Assembly: GCF_000237925.1 (NCBI RefSeq)
Contig: NC_031496.1
Coordinates: 406,480-470,479, forward strand
Reading direction: 5' to 3'
DNA length: 64,000 bases
From: Schistosoma mansoni
Taxonomy: Eukaryota; Platyhelminthes; Trematoda; Strigeidida; Schistosomatidae
Shown here: one piece after another, positions 48,876 to 58,659 of the stretch
Layout: the number at the start of each line of letters is the position of its first letter
Position numbering within the stretch: the first letter of the stretch is position 1
Made by a program: the position numbers and the translations under genes
Notes under the pieces: generated by a model
What the model was told of the DNA's origin: nothing
What the model saw: the letters and a program-made list of their open reading frames with translations, nothing else
The model's database searches: none

Positions 48876-49706
48876 AAAACTTTCCAACACATCCAACACC
48901 CAAGACACAACAATCACATCAACAGCGCTCGAATTATATCTCGTCAACTATCTCAGAACGCGCGAGTTTGTGTGCGCGTGCGCGTGCGCGCGCTCACCCA
49001 CTCACACGTGTATACACCCCCATTCAAGTTGACCAAATCACCAACACTATCACACAGTTCCGTCATTCTCATAATAATATCATCATTATCATTATTAAGC
49101 ACTATCAGTCCGGTTATTCTAATCACAGTGTAATTGATGAAGATGATGATGACGATGATGACGACCACCTTGACACTGACGATCATTATCATGCTCATTG
49201 TCACTAATCTCATGGTCACCAATATTGATTGCGATCTTGAATGTTGGTGTTGATGCTATGTGCACTTATTGTATGATCAGTATTGTCGGTGGTAAGACTG
49301 GTAGAGAAGAGTTGTGTTGTGTTGTGTTGTGTTGTGTTGTGTTGGTTATGGTTGACACGAAATCGCTGGTCTGAGAATAACAAGTCAAGTCGAGTGGTAG
49401 CAATGCAGAGTGAATAGTTGTGGAGTGCGAGAATGAGAGAATGAGTGTGTATGTGTGTGTGTGTGTGTGTTTGCACATGTGACTAGTGGTGGATAGGATG
49501 GGAGAGGTTTGAGTGAAGCACGAGAAATGATGAGGGGAATCGGTGTTCCGAGAGGTTAGCAACACTGACAGAAATGTGAGGAAGTCAGTACTGGAAGAAG
49601 GAAGGTGAGTGTTACGGGATGTGAGTGAAGCACCGATTGGTGGCGTTGAACATCGCACTTTCTGTATGCTTTGTCCGTAAATATATTCCACGTAGTCGGT
49701 TCCCAC

Positions 49707-49741
49707 GCGAGTGGTTCCGCGCTCGATTCGCGGTCGAGCAC
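49707..49741 (+). pseudogene. Decayed 3' half of a tRNA-Pro gene at the array's right edge
   Basis: After the last AAATATATTCCAC the sequence departs from the unit and reaches GCGAGTGGTTCCGC, then GCTCGATTCGCGGTCGAGC, then CAAGACTTTTCAATACTTGG. This parallels the tRNA 3' half and trailer (GCGAGTGGTCCCGG, GTTCGAATCCCGGACGAGCC, CAAAACTTTTCAACACATCC), with many substitutions and partly compensating T-stem changes. It looks like an older, unhomogenised terminal unit joined through a short CACG match. Confidence 0.75.
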
Positions 49742-50164
49742 AAGACTTTTCAATACTTGGAACACTGAAGTACCACCTTCACTATAATAACATCAAGTGA
49801 ATCAATATATTCTTTATTTTGTAAGCATTTATTTTACATCATTATTAATATTATGCAATCGATCTTTCTGCTTGTGAACGTATCTATGCAATGAAGTAGA
49901 ACTCGGCCTTGATTCAGTATATACGAAGGCTTCATTGACTTCTCATTGCTGCTTATTTCTAAAAATGTAATCATAGATATGTTTATTTAGAAATTGGTTG
50001 ATAAAATATAATAATAATGTAAAAAAAAATGAATAATTCATTAAATAACTACTATGGTATATGCTACTCATTCTGACGAATATAAGTAGTATATAACACT
50101 GATTGAAAATATGAATGTTTGCTAGTAGAATACTGAATTGAAGGGAACATACAAAGAAAAAAAG
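49742..50164. other. Right flank of the tRNA array
   Basis: It starts with the decayed tRNA trailer (ACTTTTCAATACTTGG) and then AT-rich DNA with nothing recognised. Confidence 0.45.
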
Positions 50165-50870
50165 CAAGATTCTCAATCACAACACGAAGAATACCAATCC
50201 AGTCACACTTGATGGTGAAACTCTGGAAGAGGTAGTAACATTCACGTACCTGGGAAACATTATTGATGAACAAGGAGAATCTGATGTAGATGTAAAGGCA
50301 AGGAATAGCAAAGCAAAGACAGTATCCCTACAATTGAAGAATATATAGGATTGAAAACAACTGTCAACTAATTTCAAAGTAAGAATCTTCAATACGAATG
50401 TCAATACAGTCCTACTGTACGAAGCTGAAACGTGGAGAACAACCACAATCATCATCAAGAAAGTACAAGTATTTATAAATAGTTGTCTATACAAAAGACT
50501 CAACATTCACTGGCCGGATGCCATCAGCAACAGCCTTTTGTGGGAGAGGACAAACCCGCCTCCATCTGAAAAGTAAATTCGGGAAAGATACTAGAAGTGC
50601 ATAGGACACACATTAAGGAAATCATCAAACTGCATCACGAGACAAATGCTAACTCAGAATCTAAAAGGTAAACGGAAATGTGGAAGACCAAATAACACAC
50701 TACATCGGAAGTTGTAAGCAGACATGAAAAGAATGAATAGCAATTGGAATGAAGTGGAAAGGATTGTCGAAGACAGAGTTGGACGGAGAATGTTGGTTGG
50801 TGGCCTATGTTCCTTCACGAGGGGTAACAAGTTTAAGTAAGTAAATAAGTAAGTAAGTGATAGTATTTGA
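50165..50870 (+). mobile_element. RTE-type LINE 3' fragment
   Basis: Degraded thumb and C-terminal part: PVTLDGETLEEVVTFTYLGN, IIDEQGESDVDVKA, FKVRIFNTNVNTVLLY, VQVFINSCLYKRLNIHW. It ends at GTAAGTAAATAAGTAAGTAA. Several stops. Confidence 0.8.
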
Positions 50871-51118
50871 GAACTACATCTTTCTGTGAACTATAGTCAA
50901 TGTTTCAGACAGAAGACAAGTATGTCGTACGTCAGTCTACTCTCTGTATAGATTCGAAGTGGTGATATTACCTATAAAAATGGAAAATATTTGTATAGAT
51001 TACAAATTATTCATCATACATATCTTCTAAGCATTAATTGCATATGTTGATACCGGCAAGACAGTGATCCTATGCTTAGGAGTAGGGTTTTTAGGTAAAT
51101 TCGATAAGGTGATTATTG

Positions 51119-51640
51119 AGATCATGCAGCAGTAGGTCTCAATTCAAAACAATTGTCAACCAACACCAAGATCAGAATTTTCAATACAAATGTCAAGATA
51201 GTTCTACTGTATGGGGCGGAGACGTGGAGAACTACGAATACCATCATCCAGAAGATACAAGTGTTTATTAACAGTTGTCTACGCAAAATACTTCGGATCC
51301 GTTGGCCAGACACCATCAGCAACATCCTACTTTTGGAGAGAACAAACCAAATTCCAATGGACGAAGAAATCAGGAAGAAGCGCTTGAAGTGAATAAGACA
51401 CACATTGAGGAAATCACTCAACTGCGTCACCAGGCAAGTCCTCATTTGGAATCCTGAAGGCCAAACGAGAAGAGGAAGATCAAAGAACACATTACGCCGA
51501 GAAATGGAGACAAACATGAGAAGAATGAACAACAACTGAATAGAACTAGAAATTACGGCCCAGGACAGAGTGCGTTGGTGAATATTGATCGGTGGCTTAT
51601 GCTCCATTGGGAGTAACAGGCGTCAGTAAGTAATTACATA
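51119..51640 (+). mobile_element. RTE-type LINE 3' fragment
   Basis: NTKIRIFNTNVKIVLLYGAE, IIQKIQVFINSCLRKILRIR, WPDTISNILLLERTNQIP, then the C-terminal tail ending at GTCAGTAAGTAATTAC. The 5' end is truncated exactly where many LINE insertions truncate. Confidence 0.8.
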
Positions 51641-51914
51641 ATCATTTTCATCTGTTTACTTGTTTGAATGACATATTACGCATTTATGACATCCATATAT
51701 CCAATAATCAGTTGCTTGCTCATATAGAAGTGGGTAATTAAAGGGCTGAAAGCATCTAAATAAAGACATGGGCAACAGTTTATGAAATTACTCACTATTG
51801 ACTATTTCACATTGATAACTTTTTTGTTTTTTCCCCCTATATTTCTAATCCAACATATTTTCATCTATCCAATGTATCCATACTAGATATAACGACTTAA
51901 ACTGATACATAACG

Positions 51915-52380
51915 CTGAAATTCATTTAGTATTGTTTGTTTGAATCTTCCCATTGATGTTTAGGACTACAATTGATCAGTCATATATGCATACTGTCCGT
52001 ATTGCCTCGATATAGTCTTAATTCACAAGCATTATAAGCAAAGATGAATAGTGACTAGCAGTGGAATCCAGGACAAGCGTTTCATCCTATTTGGGACTGG
52101 TCAGCTGGATGTACCTACATCCCAGAGTTAATGTTCACTCTGGGACTCGAACCCAGTGCCCAGTGTGCTTTATCCACTTATCTACTGAGTCCTGATAGCC
52201 ACTTTCTTGTGTAATGGGGTGAAGTTTAAATTCACTTGGTATGGTTTTATTTGAATCTTCTCATTGATGTTTAGGACTGCAACTGGCCAGTCTCTTATTG
52301 GCCATATATGCATACTGTGTGTATTGCCTCAATATAACCTGGATTCCACTGCTAGCCACTATGCATCTTTGCTTACAATG
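51915..52380 (-). mobile_element. SMalpha-type hammerhead repeats, tandem minus copies plus a plus-strand stub
   Basis: One minus unit (51,915-52,200; ribozyme near 52,063-52,110 with core CTGACCA) is preceded head-to-tail by the tail of another (52,200-52,335). A 40-bp plus-strand stub (CCTGGATTCCACTGCTAGCC) ends at 52,378. Confidence 0.8.
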
Positions 52381-52784
52381 ATAAATAATCTTCTTAGATT
52401 TTCGATTGTCTATCGTGTTAGTTGTTGATATACTGTTAAAAGTATAGATACTAATACTAATACTATTACTACTACCACTACTACTACCACTACTACTAAT
52501 ACTACTACTGTAGTGAACAGAACACTGGTTGGGGACAATCGAATGTATTTAAACAAACATTACAGACTATCTCAGTAAATTCTGATAACCAAACAATGAA
52601 CAGTTAATTTGCAAATTAACAGTCAATTGTTTCAATCTTTACTGTTTCTTCTCCAATTCCATTGCTCATGCATTTTCCAAACGATTGCGCTTCATTTCAG
52701 TTCTTTCGTCATCGGTCTTCTGCCAAAATACATTCTATGTCTGACCCACACCATATACTACTTATATGGATATAAGTAAACCAC

Positions 52785-52789
52785 ACCAC

Positions 52790-52821
<32 letters not shown>

Positions 52822-52935
52822 CACTACTACTACTACTACTATTACTACTACCGCTACTACTACTACTACCACTACTACTACTAATCCTACTACTATAACC
52901 ACTACTAATACTACTAATAATGATAATGATAATAA
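52785..52935. repeat. (ACT)n trinucleotide microsatellite
   Basis: About 130 bp of ACT/ACC repeats with interruptions, followed by (AAT/GAT) repeats. An adjoining shorter (TAC)n tract lies at 52,440-52,510. It encodes only poly-Thr or poly-Ser artefacts. It is just downstream of the coiled-coil gene stop. Confidence 0.9.
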
Positions 52936-52981
52936 TAAACATTTAATCCAAGTGTATTATTCTATTAACAACAATCATATC

Positions 52982-53105
52982 TTACTTATCCGATAATAAT
53001 TTAGTTTTGGTTATTTGATCATTAGATTGTTTAGATGATTTTGTTATTGATGTATTAGGTAATTGAGTTTGTTGTAATAAATCAATTGAAGTAGTACTAA
53101 TTGGT
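52982..53105 (-). CDS. Coiled-coil protein, terminal exon with stop
   Basis: The acceptor TTTTTAG (53,107-53,106) admits one base that completes the phase-2 codon left by the previous exon, giving NDI-PISTTSIDLLQQTQ. The reading continues with a low-complexity Ser/Thr/Asn/Gln/Lys tail and ends LLSDK followed by TAA at 52,984-52,982. An ATTAAA that could serve for polyadenylation lies about 35 nt further (52,947-52,942). The bases around the stop also form a perfect donor (GTAAG, 52,985-52,981), and splicing there to ROCK exon 2 would be in phase. I reject that route because a proper ROCK exon 1 exists at 24,421-24,587. Confidence 0.65.
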
Positions 53106-53211
53106 CTAAAAAGAAAGAAATAGAAAAAATTTTAAATATTTAATGAAATATGATTTATTATGGTAATATACTACTGTTTATTGATAGATATAAGTAGTAT
53201 GTATCAAGGTG

Positions 53212-53728
53212 TTTATTTATTTATTTCAACACATATATATTGGTACAAAGGGGCACCAGATATACATGCCCTGCACAATTGTGTGAGGGCTATGGTACTT
53301 CCCAGGTGCCCAAACCGAAGCAGGTAGTTTTCTTAAGGAGCCACACTCGAAGACTTTGACCTAATGATCTAATCCACAAGGCAGTGGAACATTGTGAGGA
53401 AATGCAGTCCCATGGTAGCCGGCGACTGACGATTGGTTCATACGTCATTTGTTCCCTCAGGATACTGGAGGTCATGTGCACCATTGGTTTGGAATCAGGA
53501 TTTTCCAACTCCCCTATATGGACTTTCCGTGTCCACCAACTTGGTTAGAGCACCGGGCATTCGCTTTTCGTTTTCTCAATTTCGTGAACAACAGTAACAC
53601 CACGAGAAGGTAGTGTGTAGGACTTGTGTGGCAGAGGTTATATACGCGTGGTCATGTGAAAGTATTTCGAGAGAGAAAGAGCGGACTCTCCCCACTCTCG
53701 GCCGTACTAGGGCATTAGGAGGCTATGT
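53212..53728 (-). mobile_element. Repeat C copy, nearly complete
   Basis: TTTATTTATTTCAACACATAT through AAAGGGGCACCAG to CGGCCGTACTAGGGCATTAGG, about 515 bp. It lies just right of the last coiled-coil gene exon, inside its intron. Confidence 0.82.
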
Positions 53729-54019
53729 ATGAACAATTAAAAGTAAGGCTTCTAATGTTAGAAGATTAAAAACAATTGAACAAAAGAGAACGTGAAGAGA
53801 GAATGATTGTTGTGGAAACAAAAGAAAAATGAAGTCTGAAACGACTGATTGACATTTTGGCAATGAAGTGTTTAGTGTATGGTTCTTAGATTTGACTAAG
53901 ATGTTCTATAGTTCTAATACATTCGATTGTCCTCACTTGTGTTGTCGTTCACTACAATAGTACAATCGTTTACATTTGTTTAGTGACTAAAACTATTATT
54001 TTTTGTCAGAAGGGGGTTT

Positions 54020-54195
54020 TGTAGAGATTTTAGTATTTTAATAGTTAAATTCATAAGTCATTTGAAAATAGACCACTATGGAAAACTGGAATCACTGGAC
54101 GGACATGTGCGGGATCATGGATGAGCACTGCTGAAGAATCCCATACTAGGACGAAACGGCCATCCAGTCCTTTCAGTTTTATCATGGTGGGGAAA
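54020..54195. mobile_element. Hammerhead SINE, family B, rearranged inverted copy
   Basis: A minus-oriented tail (ATAAGTCATTTGAAAATAGAC, 54,050) runs into a plus-oriented ribozyme at 54,125-54,172 (core CTGAAGA, GAAAC, AUC cleavage site, all consensus) and a short plus tail. The head is missing. Confidence 0.65.
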
Positions 54196-54779
54196 TAGTA
54201 ATCAGTAATAGAATAATATCTGATTATATGTTCATAGTTAAATAAGAGTCTAATATTCAAATAGACTTTTGATAGGTTTAAACAATAGTCACTTAACAAT
54301 ATTCTACATGTAAATATATCGCTTCTGTTAACTGAGTTGTTCCATTGGGTTTCAGCCATCGTAACCTCTTCAGCATTGCAAAGGTTGATACCAACGGTAA
54401 TACTCCTGAGGATTGAATTAATAATTGGTCTTAGTTTGATAATTAATGAAAACAGGAGGTGCTAAAGAGCTGTTTCGTCCTGATATGGAACTCTTCTCCA
54501 GTATGCATTCATGACTCCATAATGAATTAAACCTACCATCTTCAATCCTAGTTGCAAGAGTCTGGCATTAAAACTGAAGAGTTACTGTACAATTGTATAA
54601 ATGTTTAACTTCAACTAATTCAAGATATTAAGTAACTATCATTTGTTGGGATTGATGATATTTATCTGACATCTGACACGATTGAAATTTGTTAGTCACG
54701 ACATCTTTCTGGAATTACCTCTCGAACTTAGTCATTGCTAATGACATACAATATTTCGTGGATTAATTTAGGTTAGATA
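54196..54779. other. Intron of the coiled-coil gene, unassigned
   Basis: 54,590-54,780 is related to 6,150-6,330 (GATGATATTTATCTGACATC / GATGATATTTGTCTCACCTC), an upstream extension of the family B repeat. The rest is unassigned. Confidence 0.4.
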
Positions 54780-54990
54780 TTAACACTGTTGGATGCCGCC
54801 CAGCTCAGTGGTCTAGAGGTTAAGCGTTCGAGCGCGAGACTGATAGGTCGTGGGTTCGAATCCCACGAGGCGGGTTCGTGGATGCGCACTGCCGAGGAGT
54901 CCCACAATAGGACAAAACGAATGTCCAGTGCTTCCAGTCTTGTAATAGTGGTCTAACATTCATCGATTCATGATCTCAATCAAAAACTTA
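54780..54990 (+). mobile_element. Hammerhead SINE, family B, plus copy
   Basis: Intact head (CTCAGTGGTCTAGAGGTTAAG, GGGTTCGAATCCCACGAGG). The ribozyme domain is altered: part of CUGANGA is missing and GAAA reads AAAA. The tail is CATTCATCGATTCATGATC. Confidence 0.8.
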
Positions 54991-55194
54991 ACAATCTTCA
55001 CAATCATACACTGATAGATATTTATGATAAACTAATGAATTGAATAAAATATCTATATTAGATAACAGTAACACAACATTTTATACTAAACATGCTCAAA
55101 TCAAAGAAACTAAACAATAAGATTCATAAAAACGAACAATATCTCTTGAAAAACAATGGTAAAAGAGTTGATGTTCACTTCGGAACTCCAGATA

Positions 55195-55380
55195 GTGGTT
55201 GTCAGGACTCAGTAACTAAGTGGATCACGAGATGGCGTTTGAAGCGAATGGTCCTGGGTTCGAGTCTCAGAGTGAAAATCAACTCTGAGATGCAGGTACA
55301 TCCAGCTAACGAGTCCTAAATAGGATGAAACGCTTGTTCTAGATTCCACTGCTAGCCATCATTCATCTCTGCTTATAAAG
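55195..55380 (+). mobile_element. SMalpha-type hammerhead repeat, plus copy
   Basis: Head CAGGACTCAGTAACTAAGTGG, B box GGGTTCGAGTCTCAG, hammerhead domain with core CTAACGA (one consensus position lost), and end CTAGATTCCACTGCTAGCC. Confidence 0.8.
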
Positions 55381-55689
55381 TATTTCAACTCATCTAAACT
55401 ATTTACGTGACTCAGTATCCATTAATGAACATTATTGAACATTATACAATTTCTCGTATTGGTTTCTCTCTCTTTCAAAGCAAAGAAAGTAACTGCATTA
55501 CTAATTACATTGTTTGCCATACAAAACTTTACCGGTTAACTTCTTAATAGTAAGCTTATCGGTTCTATATTCATTATGAGCCTTCATAATGAGTAGTCGA
55601 TGAGTGAAATCCATTGCTTTTGACTCCATCATCAGAGGTATTCAAAATTATATCGCATCAACTAAGAGAACACTAAGACCAATTTAACA

Positions 55690-55885
55690 CAGTCAAAATA
55701 GTTGAGTTCATGAGTCAATGCAAGATAGAACACTATGGAAAACTTGGAAGCACTGGACGACCATTTCGTCCTAGTATAGGACTCTTCAATAGTACCCTTC
55801 CATACTAGGATGAAACGCCCATCCAATGATTCCAGATTTTCTATGATGGTCTATCTTTGATTGACTCATGAATTCAACCACCCTT
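55690..55885. mobile_element. Hammerhead SINE, family B, inverted dimer
   Basis: A minus tail and ribozyme half (55,700-55,790) meet a plus ribozyme half and tail (55,800-55,880) with no heads. The tails form a long inverted repeat (TCATGAGTCAATG / TTGACTCATGAATTC). Confidence 0.7.
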
Positions 55886-56181
55886 ATCTGTTAACAATCA
55901 AAATAACCCAAATTCAAATCAGAATTGCCACGACTAGCATACATAACATTGTATCACATTGAAAGCAAATGAGTAGTATACATCTTTCTTCTTTGCATAG
56001 TGATGATAACAACAACAACAACAGCAACAGTGACAACAATAAATGGTTCTACCTTAATAATTTTTTGGATTGTATAGTAGTAAATCGTCTTAAGAACAAA
56101 ATAAAAAGTAAAAAAAAATAGGATCAATGAGAGTAAGATCAATGTAGAAAGTAGAAACTAAACATCTATGATCTATATATG

Positions 56182-56520
56182 TGTTACGTCTGGCCGATTG
56201 TGCGCTATATTTGCTTCCCTAAGCTAGTTCCGTACCGCCGAGCTAGAACTATACACTGACTTGAAGACCAGAGAAAAGGCACAAAGTATGGGGGAAGCGC
56301 TTTACTACAGGATTCATTTATGTACAGAAAATACAGGGGTTTTATAGTAATTAAGAGACCTTGAGTTTCCATAGTAGCAGTGTGTTAAACAGCCAATCAG
56401 GATCTCGTTACTTTAGTAGCATAGCTTCTAATTAATCGCTGATTGATTGAGGCTCTTTATGAACCTCTGGAGGCTCTGATAGAGTTTACTGCAAGCCGAC
56501 TTAACAATATGCATACAACA
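56182..56520 (+). mobile_element. Possible LTR fragment
   Basis: About 339 bp from TGTTACGTCTGG to CATACAACA, followed by AAAAGTGGCGAT. The TGGCGA resembles the sequence right after the 5' LTR of the Gypsy element at 28,331. No partner LTR and no target duplication seen. Confidence 0.35.
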
Positions 56521-56544
56521 AAAAGTGGCGATATTATAATTTAT

Positions 56545-56682
56545 GGACGAACCAATCAAGTATAAGATGACAGATCTCGGATTTTGGCCTTGAAATTCAT
56601 CCATCCATTTGGTTAAATAGTATCTTGATGTCAGTTCGTGATGAAAAACCTAAATCTAAATCTTAACTCCTAACCATCAACA
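56545..56682. repeat. Interspersed repeat family F, third copy
   Basis: AATTTATGGACGAACCAATCA to CTAACCATCAACA, matching the left part of 22,845-23,160. It ends at the start of a repeat C copy. Confidence 0.6.
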
Positions 56683-57130
56683 GCCCCCAAATGCCCTCAT
56701 AAGGTAGAGGGTGGGGAAAGTTAGTTCTGCCTTTCCAAACGCCCTCACATGGCCACGCGTATACAAACACTGAACAGAAGTCTTACTCGTTGCCTTCTGA
56801 CAGCATTGCTGTTGTGTACGAAATTGAGAGAACAAAAAGTGAATGTTCAACGCTTTAACCGGATTGGTGGACACAGAGAGTCCACCTAGGTGAGTTGAAA
56901 AACCCTGATTCCAAACCAATGGTGTACATGAGCTCCAGTATCCTGAAAGCACAAATGGCCTATAAACCTATTGTTAATCACCAGCTACCATGGGATTCTA
57001 TCTCCTGACATTGCTCCGTTACCTTATGGATCAGACCTTTAGGTCAAAGGCTCCGGGTGTAGTCCTTTAAGAAAATCACGTTCTTCGGTTTGGGCCCCCG
57101 GGGGAGAATCACAGCTAACACAAAAATCAA
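56682..57130 (+). mobile_element. Repeat C copy, lacking its A-rich tail
   Basis: AGCCCCCAAATGCCCTCATAAG to GGGGGAGAATCACAGCTAAC. It begins directly after a different repeat (family F, see 56,545). Confidence 0.78.
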
Positions 57131-57441
57131 GTAACAACAGTTCAATGTTTAGTTTCTAAGATAGATATATGGAATGGAATTTATCTTAAAGGCTGATGTG
57201 TTTGCGGAAACGATAATGAATGGTTATTTTGTTTAGTTAGACATGTAGATAGTGTGACGGGTGTTGTATGTGTTATATATTTCCCTATCCTTATTACTTA
57301 TGGTCATTATGTACTACTGATATATTAGAAGAGGAAGTAATGAATGTCAGAAAAAAAATGTTTAAAGAATAATGGGTACCCACTGAAATGTATTGATAAA
57401 TATAAAAAGCATGAAGATAAAAAAACTTAACTTAAATTCAA
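57131..57441. other. Intron of the coiled-coil gene, unassigned
   Basis: Nothing recognised before the tRNA-Pro-like fragment. Confidence 0.4.
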
Positions 57442-57478
57442 GGCTGTCGTCGGTCTAGGGGTATGGTATCCTCTTGAG
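57442..57478 (+). pseudogene. tRNA-Pro-like 5' fragment outside the array
   Basis: GGCTGTCGTC is followed by GGTCTAGGGGTATGGTATCC. This matches the 5' acceptor, D-arm and start of the anticodon stem of the array's tRNA-Pro, with a few changes. It is cut off before the anticodon and runs straight into LINE 3' sequence, suggesting a template switch or insertion into a tRNA-like target. Confidence 0.55.
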
Positions 57479-58045
57479 GTACCTATATATGTGCCTGGTC
57501 TTACGTTGTGGTGAGGTTAAACACAGGGTATTAGGGAATGATGGTAAATCAGTTGATGAGGTCATGAATCTTCATCAACTGAGATGGTTGGGCCACGTGT
57601 TACGTATGCCTGAACACCGATTACCACGACGCGCAATGTTGACCAGTGTAGGGGATGGTTGGAAAAGAGTTAGGGGCGGCCAAACCAAAACGTGGTATCA
57701 GAGCTTGAAGTCATTAACTTCTAGTCTGAGTCATGTTGGTAGATCTAGACTACTTGGTTGGGGTCCGCGTGACTATCGTAACCAATGGTTGGAGACTCTA
57801 AGTGACATGACTCAGAATCGATCATAATGGCATAGGTGTATACGCTCTTTATCTTCCCTTAAACCTTGAGATTAAAATTGCTTCATATCTGTCTTTCTTT
57901 TATATATTACCATCACTAAATTAACTATCTCTATGGATCCAGTGTTCATCTTGTTGTGCTAACGAGTGAGGTATGACAACTTGGACCGATGCATATATGT
58001 TCCTGCTCCTACGTTGTAGCTGACTGACTAACTGACTGACTATAG
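57479..58045 (+). mobile_element. LINE 3' end (C-terminal domain, readable)
   Basis: The open stretch 57,516-57,825 encodes VLGNDGKSVDEVMNLHQLRW, GHVLRMPEHRLPRRAML, GGQTKTWYQSL, GWGPRDYRNQWLETLSDM. A 3' UTR follows, ending in repeated TGACTGAC. The 5' side joins a tRNA-Pro-like fragment. Confidence 0.82.
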
Positions 58046-58104
58046 CTAACTGTTTGACAAAGCATTCAAATGTCTATTCTAAAAAGTTAAACTAATTAAC
58101 TTAC

Positions 58105-58466
58105 ATATCATTCACCGAGTTTCTTCCACTGATTCTTGATGAATTCTGTACATTACCACCATCACTATCACCTATTGAATCATTTCGTGGTGAACATAAT
58201 TTTGATGAACATTTTGAACTATCCGGAGATGTTAGATTAGAATCAATTGGTGTAGGTGTTGTTCTATGACTACTTGTGAAAGATTTTGTTGATGAACTTA
58301 AGGTACCAGTACGTCGTTTTTGTGCTCCACCAATAATTAGACTATTTATTGGGATACCAGAAGTAGATAACATTACACGAGCTTGTTCATATATTGTTAT
58401 ATCACCTTTAAGACGATTTAATAGTTCATTAGTTGCATATGTCACTAATTCTTTAGTTAATCGAGC
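58105..58466 (-). CDS. Coiled-coil protein, penultimate exon (helical segment plus Ser/Thr-rich region)
   Basis: The exon begins after a TTTATAG acceptor (58,468-58,467) and ends at a GTAAGT donor (58,104). It enters in phase 0 and leaves in phase 2. The product starts with a helical stretch (ARLTKELVTYATNELLNRLK, then a segment ending MLSTSGIPINSLI). This turns into a disordered Ser/Thr/Pro/Asn-rich region (STKSFTSSHRTTPTPIDS, SSKCSSKLCSPR, GNVQNSSRISGRNS). The helix-then-SGIP-then-Ser-rich arrangement is the reason for suggesting a CCDC39-like C-terminus. The Ser/Thr clusters could be phosphorylated, but that is inference. Codon use is AT-rich, like the ROCK exons. Confidence 0.75.
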
Positions 58467-58659
58467 CTATAAAGTAAATAAACATATAAAGAAAACCACA
58501 ATACTTGTTTACTCCATTATGTCTGATCGAATACAACGACTTAATATCTCTAATAGGTTGCCAAGTCATTATTTACAGCGGCGAGACGAGCTAATCAGAA
58601 GCTTTTGAAGGATTTCAAGGTTGCGGCACCAATTTCAGTACCTGATGCTCTTGTACGAT

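Larger units (their letters stand above)
31537..49706 (+). repeat. Tandem array of 13 units of about 1.39 kb, each with a tRNA-Pro(AGG) gene
   Basis: Thirteen head-to-tail units run from the first AAATATATTCC junction (31,537) to the last (about 49,692). tRNA-to-tRNA spacing is 1,380-1,410 bp. By eye the units are nearly identical; most differences are lengths of internal short tandem repeats. In order after the tRNA each unit has: an AC-rich stretch; an alternating purine-pyrimidine GC/GT tract; (GAT/GAC)n; (TTGTG)5-9; (GT)n; a unique segment with GATCACTGATCACTGAG; (GATT)n, which varies from 2 to 7 repeats; (TTG)4-9; and then the next tRNA. No convincing protein gene is present. The layout resembles the tRNA-STR arrays known from Entamoeba, although there each unit usually carries different tRNAs. 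High similarity implies recent amplification or gene conversion. Assembly collapse or expansion must be considered for exact copy number. Confidence 0.97.

Noticed and set aside
32095-49207. Repeated 120-122 codon plus-strand frames starting in each tRNA gene (Asp-rich ends)
   Set aside because: They start inside the tRNA at a GTG and consist of translated microsatellites (poly-Ile, poly-Asp). They are conserved only because the units are near-identical.
32533-49706. Repeated 145-168 codon minus-strand frames, rich in Thr, His, Gln and Asn
   Set aside because: Low-complexity translations of (TTGTG)n and (GT)n. Length and frame change with repeat number between units, which a selected gene would not tolerate.
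31537-49706. CRISPR-like or bacterial repeat array
   Set aside because: Units are 1.39 kb with eukaryotic tRNA genes and no short direct repeats with unique spacers. The window is clearly eukaryotic.
31537-49706. Ribosomal DNA or spliced-leader/5S array
   Set aside because: No rRNA, 5S or spliced-leader sequence was recognised; the only RNA gene per unit is tRNA-Pro.
17222-52985. Splicing of the coiled-coil gene's last exon (perfect GTAAG at its end) into ROCK exon 2, giving a fusion kinase
   Set aside because: It is in phase, but a proper ROCK exon 1 with family-specific sequence lies at 24,421-24,587, and the coiled-coil exon has an immediate TAA. Kept only as a possible rare read-through.
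52709-52996. Ser-rich and Thr-rich open frames on both strands
   Set aside because: Translation of an (ACT)n microsatellite.
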